Assembly: GCA_030151635.1 (NCBI GenBank) | Contig: JASLDF010000123.1 | Coordinates: 1 to 16,033 of the forward strand | Length of the DNA: 16,033 nt | Reading direction: 5' to 3' | DNA from: Bacteroides sp. | GTDB taxonomy: Bacteria > Bacteroidota > Bacteroidia > Bacteroidales > Bacteroidaceae | Part shown: in pieces, positions 1-5,502 of the stretch | How positions within the stretch are numbered: the stretch's first letter is position 1 | How the letters are laid out: every line of letters begins with the position of its first letter | Translations under genes and position numbers: made by a program | Notes under the pieces: generated by a model | Database searches by the model: none | Seen by the model: only the letters and a program-made list of their open reading frames with translations | What the model was told of the DNA's origin: nothing

Positions 1-48
1 GAAGTTGATACTCGCTCGGGAGACTATATGGGTCGTGTGAAAGAGTAA
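1..48 (+). CDS. efp: Elongation factor P, C-terminal end (partial)
   Basis: The first 15 codons are open and end in TAA at 46-48. They encode EVDTRSGDYMGRVKE. This closely resembles the conserved tail of elongation factor P, which in E. coli ends VDTRSGEYVSRVK. EF-P is a tRNA-shaped translation factor that relieves ribosome stalling at polyproline stretches, and this tail belongs to its last OB-fold domain. The rest of the gene lies outside the window. A hairpin terminator follows 24 bases after the stop. The call rests on 15 residues, but the motif is distinctive. Confidence 0.82.
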   Translation, partial: EVDTRSGDYMGRVKE

Positions 49-72
49 TCTTAAAACTATACAAAAGTATAT

Positions 73-111
73 AAGGGTAGTCATTATAATTAATAATGGC
101 TACCCTTTTTT
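73..111 (+). terminator. Intrinsic terminator after efp
   Basis: Arm 73-87 (AAGGGTAGTCATTAT) pairs with arm 93-107 (ATAATGGCTACCCTT) through 14 Watson-Crick pairs and one G-U pair (T81-G99). The loop is 5 nt, and a T-run at 104-111 follows. Confidence 0.88.
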
Positions 112-166
112 GTTGCTCACCTATTATTTTGTAATTTCATCACTCGAAAATAAGAATACATAAATC

Positions 167-1159
167 ATGTTTTACTCGATTATAGTTCCTGTTTATAATA
201 GACCTCAAGAAGTGGAAGAGCTCGTTGATAGCCTTTGCTTACAAACCTATACAAAGTTTGAAGTAATCATTGTCGAAGATGGTTCTTCGACTCGTTGCGA
301 GTCGGTGATAAACAGCTATAGAGACAAACTAGATATTAAATACTTTTACAAAGAAAATGGAGGACCTGGAAGTGCTCGAAACTATGGAGCCGAAAAAAGC
401 CAAGGTGATTATCTCATTATCCTAGACTCGGATTGCATAGCACCCGAAAACTATTTACAGGCAATAGAAAAGAGACTATCCCTAACCCCTCTAGATGCTT
501 TTGGAGGAGCTGATGCCGCACATGAATCATTCACAAGCACGCAAAAAGCCATTAACTACTCCATGACTTCCTTTTTTACCACTGGAGGAATCCGTGGTGG
601 GAAAAAGAAAATGGACCGATTTTACCCAAGAAGCTTTAACATGGGAATTAAAAGAGAAGTCTATCATAAACTTGGAGGATTCGCTAAAATGAGATTTGGT
701 GAAGACATAGACTTCAGCATCCGAATCTTCGAAGCAGGTTATCATTGCGAACTAATTGAGGATGCTTGGGTTTATCACAAACGAAGATCTACCCTTAAAC
801 AATTCTTCAAACAAGTACACAATTCGGGCATTGCAAGAATCAACCTATACAAACGTTACCCTAGCAGTTTAAAATTAGTACATACACTACCCGCATTATT
901 TACCTGCGGCGTGATTTTCCTGCTATTTACATTTTACTTCCTTTGGTGGGCATTCATACTTCCACTCCTACTCTACGCTCTTCTTGTGTTTATAGATTCA
1001 ACAATCCAAAATAAGAACATTAGAATAGGAATCATCTCCATAGCTACTTCATATGTGCAGCTCATTGGATATGGAACAGGATTTCTTCGAGCTTTTTGGA
1101 GAAGATGCATTTTGAAGAAAGATGAATTTGAAGCATTTAAAGACTCCTTTTACAAATAA
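167..1159 (+). CDS. Family 2 glycosyltransferase, membrane-anchored
   Basis: This 330-residue protein is predicted to transfer a sugar from a nucleotide-sugar donor to a cell-surface glycan or lipid acceptor at the inner membrane. A GT-A fold is indicated by the N-terminal SIIVPVYNR strand (4-12), the VEDGS turn (36-40), GGPGSARNYG (65-74) and the metal-binding DSD motif (87-89). The GED motif at 178-180 supplies the likely catalytic acid. The C-terminal third is hydrophobic, with likely membrane helices around 243-277 and 287-309. The ATG at 167 gives the canonical GT2 N-terminus. The gene follows the efp terminator, and radC starts 43 bases after it, so the two could be co-transcribed. The family is secure. 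Donor and acceptor cannot be read from the sequence, and no polysaccharide cluster surrounds it. Confidence 0.9.
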   Translation: MFYSIIVPVYNRPQEVEELVDSLCLQTYTKFEVIIVEDGSSTRCESVINSYRDKLDIKYFYKENGGPGSARNYGAEKSQGDYLIILDSDCIAPENYLQAIEKRLSLTPLDAFGGADAAHESFTSTQKAINYSMTSFFTTGGIRGGKKKMDRFYPRSFNMGIKREVYHKLGGFAKMRFGEDIDFSIRIFEAGYHCELIEDAWVYHKRRSTLKQFFKQVHNSGIARINLYKRYPSSLKLVHTLPALFTCGVIFLLFTFYFLWWAFILPLLLYALLVFIDSTIQNKNIRIGIISIATSYVQLIGYGTGFLRAFWRRCILKKDEFEAFKDSFYK

Positions 1160-1202
1160 AAACAAATCCAATTAAACATACACCTAAACTTAACCATTAC
1201 AA

Positions 1203-1898
1203 ATGAATACCAACATTAAATCTTCTATCCTAAATTGGGCAGAAGAAGATAGACCACGCGAAAAACTTTTAAACACTGGGGTGGAAAACCTATCCACAGT
1301 AGAACTTATTGCTATACTTCTAGGATCGGGAAACCGCCAAGACAGTGCTATCGATTTAGCCCGAAAGATATTAATTCATAGCCAAGAGGATTTAAACGCA
1401 ATGGCAAAGTGGAGTCCAACGGAGTTTATGGCTTTCAATGGAATTGGGGAAGCAAAGTATGCGTCTGTTAAAGCCGCACTAGAATTGGGAAATCGCAGAA
1501 AAAGTCAAATAGCTACCCAAAGAGCAACATATAGGTGTTCTAAAGACATAAACCAACTTTTCCAACCTCTACTTTGCGATGCTGTACAAGAAGAGTTCTG
1601 GATTTTACTACTCAACCAAGCCTGTAAAATTATTAAGCACACTAAAATTAGTAGCGGAGGCATTGACGGAACTTATGCAGACGTTCGAAGTATATTAAGG
1701 GAAGCAATCATTAATCGATCAACCCAAATGGCACTTATCCACAATCATCCTTCAGGGAATACAACACCAAGCATAAGCGACAAACAACTAACTTATAAAA
1801 TAAAAGAATCGTGCAAAATCATGAATATCACCCTCGTTGATCACCTAGTTGTCTGCGATGGCGATTATTATAGTTTTGCAGATAATGGCTTGATTTAA
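1203..1898 (+). CDS. radC: RadC family protein (JAMM/MPN+ domain)
   Basis: This is a full-length 231-residue RadC. The N-terminal helical region carries the family signature WAEEDRPREKLL (12-23) and LSTVELIAILLGSG (30-43), followed by a helix-hairpin-helix-like stretch near FNGIGEAKYASVKAA (79-93). The C-terminal JAMM metalloprotease-like domain has the zinc ligands H180-x-H182-x10-D193 in HNHPSGNTTPSISD, with a candidate glutamate at E130 or E131. RadC was once linked to DNA repair, but its biochemical role remains unsettled, and mobile-element versions exist. Nothing mobile is seen here, and this looks like the chromosomal housekeeping copy. It lies 43 bases after the glycosyltransferase, and no terminator is visible before the next gene. 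Confidence 0.93.
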   Translation: MNTNIKSSILNWAEEDRPREKLLNTGVENLSTVELIAILLGSGNRQDSAIDLARKILIHSQEDLNAMAKWSPTEFMAFNGIGEAKYASVKAALELGNRRKSQIATQRATYRCSKDINQLFQPLLCDAVQEEFWILLLNQACKIIKHTKISSGGIDGTYADVRSILREAIINRSTQMALIHNHPSGNTTPSISDKQLTYKIKESCKIMNITLVDHLVVCDGDYYSFADNGLI

Positions 1899-1972
1899 GT
1901 TCTCGGAGATACATATACAAATAAAAAACAAACATTTTCAAACCAAAAGTGTTCCATTAACAAGAAAAGCTT

Positions 1973-1980
1973 TAGTTTTG
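1973..1980 (+). promoter_or_regulatory. Putative -7 promoter box before the MIP18-lpxH pair
   Basis: TAGTTTTG at 1973-1980 matches the Bacteroidota -7 consensus TAnnTTTG exactly and lies 23 bases before the start codon at 2004. The expected -33 TTTG is not well formed (TGTT at 1950-1953 with a 19-base spacer). The box is therefore plausible but unproven. Confidence 0.45.
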
Positions 1981-2003
1981 CCTTTATAGTTTACAATAAA
2001 AAT

Positions 2004-2318
2004 ATGAGAACAAAAATAGACATAGAACTTGACATCGTGAAGATGATCAAAACAGTATACGATCCTGAAATACCGATCGACATATATGAGTTAGGATTAA
2101 TCTATAACATTGATGTTGATGATGATTTCAACGCCGAATTGACCATGACATTAACCGCTCCTAATTGCCCTGCGGCCGATTTCATTATTGAAGATACTCG
2201 TATGAAAGTAGAATCTGTAGATGGAATTAAGGACGTAAAGATAACGCTAACATTCGAACCTGAATGGAACCGTGAAATGATGAGCGAAGAGGCGCTATTG
2301 GAGTTAGGATTCCTATAA
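2004..2318 (+). CDS. MIP18/DUF59 family iron-sulfur cluster assembly protein
   Basis: This 104-residue protein is a single MIP18 (DUF59, PaaD/SufT-like) domain. The hallmarks are DPEIP at 20-24, ELGLIYNI (29-36) and TLTAPNCPAAD (49-59), which contains the conserved lone cysteine C55. The C-terminus EPEWNREMMSEEALLELGFL is typical of the Bacteroidota versions. Family members help mature or deliver Fe-S clusters in the cytoplasm. In relatives this gene often sits with suf genes; here it lies 18 bases before lpxH and probably shares a transcript with it. The Fe-S enzymes GlpA and GlpC are encoded nearby, but there is no sign of a specific link. The family is secure; the exact client is unknown. 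Confidence 0.9.
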   Translation: MRTKIDIELDIVKMIKTVYDPEIPIDIYELGLIYNIDVDDDFNAELTMTLTAPNCPAADFIIEDTRMKVESVDGIKDVKITLTFEPEWNREMMSEEALLELGFL

Positions 2319-2336
2319 CCTAAAGAAGAATATATA

Positions 2337-3101
2337 ATGAAGAATGTTTACTTTCTTTCTGATGCGCATCTTGGCTCAAGAGCCATTAAACACAGACGTA
2401 CTCAAGAAAGAAAACTTGTCCGTTTTTTAGATGAAGTGAAGGACAAAGCCTCAGCAATTTATTTGATGGGTGATTTGTTCGATTTTTGGTATGAATATAA
2501 ATATGTTGTACCAAAAGGATTCACTCGTTTTCTAGGAAAACTATCTGAACTAACAGACAATGGTGTGGAAGTGCACTTTTTCATTGGCAACCACGACGTC
2601 TGGGCTTTCGATTATCTTGAGGAAGAATGTGGTGTAAAAGTACATCGCGAACCCCTTACTACAGAAATCAACGGCAAAGTATTCTATCTAGCACATGGTG
2701 ATGGTTTAGGAGACCCCGACAAAAAATTCCAATTGCTACGCAAAGCATTCCATAGTAAATTTCTACAAAAGTGTTTTGCTATGATACACCCCCGCTGGGC
2801 TTTAGACCTGGGGTTAGGTTGGGCAAAACACAGTCGAGATAAAAGAGTAGATGGTGTAGAGCCAGATTTCTTGGGTGAAGACAAAGAACACCTTGTTATT
2901 TACAGCAAGGAGTACTTAAAAGACCACCCTGAAATCAACTATTTCATTTATGGTCATAGACACATTATGCTCGACTTAATGCTATCAAGAACTGCTAGGA
3001 TGGCAATCTTAGGCGATTGGATTAGCTATTTTTCTTATGCTGTTTTCGATGGAGAACACTTTTTCCTCGAACAGTATGTCGAAGGAGATACTCAATTATA
3101 A
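2337..3101 (+). CDS. lpxH: UDP-2,3-diacylglucosamine diphosphatase
   Basis: LpxH hydrolyses UDP-2,3-diacylglucosamine to lipid X and UMP, the fourth step of lipid A synthesis, at the cytoplasmic face of the inner membrane. The 254-residue protein shows the calcineurin-like metallophosphatase motifs in order: D9-x-H11 in LSDAHLGS, GDLFDFWYEY with D46, GNHD (84-87), HGDGLGD starting at H120, and YGHRH (205-209). The spacing and the FDFWYEY insertion distinguish LpxH from other metallophosphatases. It is the last gene of the plus-strand group and is followed by a strong terminator, so the cell is a Gram-negative that makes lipid A. Confidence 0.95.
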   Translation: MKNVYFLSDAHLGSRAIKHRRTQERKLVRFLDEVKDKASAIYLMGDLFDFWYEYKYVVPKGFTRFLGKLSELTDNGVEVHFFIGNHDVWAFDYLEEECGVKVHREPLTTEINGKVFYLAHGDGLGDPDKKFQLLRKAFHSKFLQKCFAMIHPRWALDLGLGWAKHSRDKRVDGVEPDFLGEDKEHLVIYSKEYLKDHPEINYFIYGHRHIMLDLMLSRTARMAILGDWISYFSYAVFDGEHFFLEQYVEGDTQL

Positions 3102-3121
3102 CAGACTACATTTAAGCATAT

Positions 3122-3157
3122 AAAGGTCCGATAAACATGAATTTATCGGACCTTTTT
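3122..3157 (+). terminator. Intrinsic terminator after lpxH
   Basis: Arm 3122-3135 (AAAGGTCCGATAAA) pairs perfectly with 3142-3155 (TTTATCGGACCTTT). The loop is 6 nt and Ts run to 3157. Confidence 0.93.
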
Positions 3158-3215
3158 GCATCCCCCTCTATGCTACTCACATCAAGGTTTTTATACCTTA
3201 CCATGAAGAGGCACG

Positions 3216-3259
3216 CTTCTTAGTAAGAAGGGTGTGTCCTCTTAGTAAGAGAGCTCTCT
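3216..3259. repeat. Cluster of short palindromes between convergent genes
   Basis: Three perfect dyads lie side by side: CTTCTTAGTAAGAAG (3216-3230), CTCTTAGTAAGAG (3239-3251) and AGAGAGCTCTCT (3248-3259). The first two share the 11-base core TCTTAGTAAGA (3218-3228 and 3240-3250) at an offset of 22 bases. They sit between the lpxH and alkaline phosphatase terminators, outside any gene. The function is unknown. Confidence 0.6.
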
Positions 3260-3270
3260 CCTCTCCCTGA

Positions 3271-3309
3271 GAAGAAAAAGGGCGAAATCTACTAATAGAT
3301 TTCGCCCTT
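3271..3309 (-). terminator. Intrinsic terminator of the alkaline phosphatase gene
   Basis: Arms 3278-3291 (AAGGGCGAAATCTA) and 3296-3309 pair perfectly over 14 bases with a 4-nt loop. Read on the minus strand, the hairpin is followed by TTTTCTTC (complement of 3270-3277). It lies 28 bases past the stop codon. Confidence 0.9.
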
Positions 3310-3337
3310 GTATTTCAATACAATTAAAGTAAGACAA

Positions 3338-4738
3338 CTACCATTTATATCCAGCAGCCTGAGCTATTTTTCGTGGTATTTCAACGTTGTTAACTCTACC
3401 TTTAAACAATTCTGCTCCAACTCCAATTGCATATACAGGAACATAGTTTGCAGAGTGTGAATGCGATGCCCAACTTAGCATTGCAATGTCACTCATCACT
3501 TCTTTTGCTCTTGCAGCAAGAGGTTCTGTTTTGGCATACATACTTTCTTCAAATACTTTTTTATTATTCACAAAGCTATGCTCAAACTCATCTCTTAATT
3601 TCTTCTCTTGGTCCCAATTCAAATCAAGTTTTGTCCAAAATCCCATATATTCGCCTAAGAAAGCTTTCATATCTTCCCACGTTACATGATTTTGTTTTTC
3701 TTTACGTAGACTTCCCATTAATTTAGACAACTCTCCGGATGATACTTTTTGATATTGCAATGCTTGAAGATTTAAAGCATATTTACCCGTGCCTAATGAC
3801 AACCCACCAGTTTCATGATCGGCTGTAACTACAATAAGAGTTTCCTTTGGGTGTTTTTTATAAAAAGCATAAGCTTCAGCTACAGCATCATCCATATCCA
3901 TAACTTCATGAAAAGTAGTTGCAGCATCGTTATCATGACAAGACCAGTCAATTTTACCACCTTCGGCCATCAAGAAAAATCCTTTTTTACTTTTTGACAA
4001 TTCCGAGATTGCAGCTTTTGTAATATCTTTCAAAGACAAATCGCCCTCTTTACGATCAATGGCGTAAACCAAATCACTTTGAGTAGCCTGCTCCTCTTGA
4101 ATTAAAATGGTTCGCCCTCTTTTCGTTCCTTCATTGTATGCATTAAGCCCCCTATAAACAGTGTATCCTCCTTCTTCAAATTGAGGAAAAATAGAAGGCA
4201 TTTCTTTTTTATCAAAATTAGTAGTTGGTTTCAAAAAGCCAGCACCACCGTAAAAATCGAAACCTGTCTTCACCAAGTCAGTAGCTATTTCATAATACAT
4301 ACTTCTATTAGGCTGATGTGCATAAAAAGCAGCAGGTGTTGCGTGATCAACACTAACACTTGTAATTACACCAACTTTTTTGCCTGCATTTTTAGCTCTA
4401 ACAGCCACACTATTTATTGGTTTCTTTTCAAAATCCACACCAATGGCACCATTATACGTTTTTTCTCCTGTTGCTAAGGCCGTACCAGCTGCCGAAGAAT
4501 CTGTAACAGAATTTGTTTTAGAGTAAGTGTTAGCAACAGACATTATAGGGAATTGAGTAAACACAAGCGATTGAGTTCCAATTACACCATTTTTCTCTGC
4601 TAAATACATCTCTGTAGCATTCACTTGATCAGCTCCCATACCGTCACCAATGAAGTAAAACACATACTTTGCTTTGCCCTGAGCAAAAATTCCTGCACAA
4701 ACAAAAAGCAATAAAAAGGTTAAAATATTCTTTTTCAT
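3338..4738 (-). CDS. phoA: Secreted PhoA-type alkaline phosphatase, His/Trp active-site variant
   Basis: This 466-residue periplasmic enzyme would release phosphate from phosphomonoesters. A signal peptide (MKKNILTFLLLFVCAGIFA, cut near residue 19) is followed by the alkaline phosphatase core. GDGMG (31-35) carries a metal aspartate; TDSSAAGTALATG (79-91) carries the catalytic serine, probably S81. The zinc and magnesium ligands are E259, D264, H268, D307-H308 in ADHETGG, and H428 in WASHSHSANYVP. The positions equal to E. coli D153 and K328 appear to be H132 and W265, a pair I recall from the Antarctic TAB5 enzyme. The cysteine in the signal peptide is not in a lipobox. The gene has its own promoter and terminator. 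No phosphate-regulon genes are adjacent. Confidence 0.93.
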   Translation of the reverse strand: MKKNILTFLLLFVCAGIFAQGKAKYVFYFIGDGMGADQVNATEMYLAEKNGVIGTQSLVFTQFPIMSVANTYSKTNSVTDSSAAGTALATGEKTYNGAIGVDFEKKPINSVAVRAKNAGKKVGVITSVSVDHATPAAFYAHQPNRSMYYEIATDLVKTGFDFYGGAGFLKPTTNFDKKEMPSIFPQFEEGGYTVYRGLNAYNEGTKRGRTILIQEEQATQSDLVYAIDRKEGDLSLKDITKAAISELSKSKKGFFLMAEGGKIDWSCHDNDAATTFHEVMDMDDAVAEAYAFYKKHPKETLIVVTADHETGGLSLGTGKYALNLQALQYQKVSSGELSKLMGSLRKEKQNHVTWEDMKAFLGEYMGFWTKLDLNWDQEKKLRDEFEHSFVNNKKVFEESMYAKTEPLAARAKEVMSDIAMLSWASHSHSANYVPVYAIGVGAELFKGRVNNVEIPRKIAQAAGYKW

Positions 4739-4768
4739 TATAGATAGATTTTATTTAGTTCATAGATA

Positions 4769-4799
4769 CAAAGATAAAGACTCAATCAAGACTAACAAA
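4769..4799 (-). promoter_or_regulatory. Promoter of the alkaline phosphatase gene
   Basis: On the minus strand, TTTG (complement of 4796-4799), a spacer of exactly 19 bases and TATCTTTG (complement of 4769-4776) match the Bacteroidota -33/-7 consensus. The -7 box is 30 bases before the start codon. The -33 box is part of the T-run of the upstream gene's terminator. Confidence 0.8.
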
Positions 4800-4842
4800 A
4801 AATCGCATATCTAAGAGTGAAATAACTCTTAAATATGCGATT
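4797..4842 (-). terminator. Intrinsic terminator of the 101-residue protein gene
   Basis: Arms 4801-4810 and 4833-4842 pair (10 bp). After one C-A mismatch, 4812-4818 pairs with 4825-4831 (7 bp), leaving a 6-nt loop. On the minus strand the hairpin runs into TTTTTTG, so it ends transcription coming from 5185-4880. Confidence 0.85.
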
Positions 4843-4879
4843 CGATAATTCTTGTAATCTTATTAAATTAGCCAGCAGA

Positions 4880-5185
4880 CTAAAGTATAGTATTTTTATT
4901 ATTATTAATTATACCCGTAAAGTCCACTAACTTAAAGATATCACGTAGAAAAGACAGCACTTCAACATAAGTAGCCGACTCTTTTTCGGCTGTAGCTTCT
5001 TTAATCTCATTAACATCTAGGAAGTAAGTCTTTGCCTCTTCCTGCATCTTCATTTCGCAAATCTTAGACATAAGTGTAACTTTTAACAAATAAAACAATG
5101 GAATTTCTAAAGGGATATCGAAATCATCTTCATTCGATTTAACAAATATAGTCAAACTTTCGATATATTCAAAAATCGAAACCAT
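4880..5185 (-). CDS. Hypothetical protein, 101 residues
   Basis: I do not recognise this family. The product is small and acidic with many E and D residues, has one cysteine (C43), and lacks a signal peptide or any clear membrane helix, so it is probably cytoplasmic. The sequence looks mostly helical, for example EIPLFYLLKVTLMSKICEMK (27-46) and YVEVLSFLRDIFKLVDF (73-89). The ATG at 5185 is supported by a -7-like box 53 bases upstream and by AT-rich leader sequence. A strong terminator follows 38 bases after the stop, which supports a genuine single-gene unit. It sits upstream of the alkaline phosphatase gene but is separated from it by that terminator and a fresh promoter, so a shared role is not implied. 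Confidence 0.7.
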   Translation of the reverse strand: MVSIFEYIESLTIFVKSNEDDFDIPLEIPLFYLLKVTLMSKICEMKMQEEAKTYFLDVNEIKEATAEKESATYVEVLSFLRDIFKLVDFTGIINNNKNTIL

Positions 5186-5214
5186 TTTTTGAATAAAAAA
5201 CTTTCACACCGATA

Positions 5215-5271
5215 ATAAAGCATTATTGGAAAAGATTTCAAAACTACCGAACTACAAGATAAAGCATTATT
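5215..5271. repeat. 13-base direct repeat ATAAAGCATTATT, two copies
   Basis: Exact copies lie at 5215-5227 and 5259-5271, offset by 44 bases (about four helical turns). They flank the -7-like box of the minus-strand hypothetical gene. Confidence 0.6.
5239..5246 (-). promoter_or_regulatory. Putative -7 box of the hypothetical protein gene
   Basis: The minus strand reads TAGTTTTG, an exact TAnnTTTG match, 53 bases before the start codon at 5185. No clear -33 TTTG lies 19-21 bases further upstream. Confidence 0.42.
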
Positions 5272-5416
5272 TATTCTATTAGTCAATCAATTACTATTAT
5301 CAATTCAACCCTTAAATATGAAACCTTAATGAAACAGCACAAACAGTATATAATTAAAAAAGAACCAGTAAATGGCTCGTGATTTTAAAGTTTATAAGCG
5401 TTAAAATCAATAAATG

Positions 5417-5446
5417 TTTCGTTTTCTTACTTTTTTATTTCGTTTT
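5417..5446 (+). promoter_or_regulatory. Candidate DeoR/GlpR operator before glpA
   Basis: TTTCGTTTT occurs twice, at 5417-5425 and 5438-5446, with a 21-base offset (two helical turns). DeoR-family repressors such as E. coli AgaR bind direct repeats of the TTTCRTTT type. The position upstream of glpA, beside a DeoR-family gene in the same regulon, suggests an operator. Binding is an inference. Confidence 0.5.
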
Positions 5447-5448
5447 AG

Positions 5449-5479
5449 TTTTATTAATAAAAAATATTGATTTAATTTG
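5449..5479 (+). promoter_or_regulatory. Weak candidate promoter of glpABC
   Basis: TTAATTTG at 5472-5479 differs from TAnnTTTG at one position, and a T-rich stretch at 5449-5452 is in the -33 place. This would put the start of transcription about 16 bases before the ATG. No exact consensus pair is present, which could mean a weak or activated promoter. Confidence 0.35.
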
Positions 5480-5502
5480 TAGTACACTAAATTGTTAATC
5501 TA

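Larger units (their letters stand above)
5186..5502. other. Intergenic region between the hypothetical gene and glpA
   Basis: This 317-base, very AT-rich gap separates divergent genes. It contains a -7-like box for the minus-strand gene (5239-5246), a 13-base direct repeat (5215 and 5259), and two TTTCGTTTT copies before glpA (5417 and 5438). No convincing ORF or RNA gene was seen, and 5275-5410 shows nothing I can name. Confidence 0.6.

Noticed and set aside
1203..1898. RadC as a marker of a mobile element or phage region
   Set aside because: RadC homologues do occur on mobile elements, but no integrase, relaxase, toxin or repeat is nearby and the neighbours are housekeeping genes.
3216..3259. 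CRISPR array or insertion-sequence remnant
   Set aside because: Only two short cores are present with an 11-base gap, there are no spacer-sized units, transposase or target-site duplications, and nearby genes are intact.
3427..4477. Several plus-strand open frames inside the alkaline phosphatase gene
   Set aside because: They are antisense to a gene with intact catalytic motifs, signal peptide, promoter and terminator, and their products show no domain-like features.
3338..4738. Alkaline phosphatase as part of the glycerol system (releasing glycerol from glycerol phosphate)
   Set aside because: It is on the opposite strand with its own promoter and terminator, separated from glpA by another gene, and nothing in the sequence links the two.
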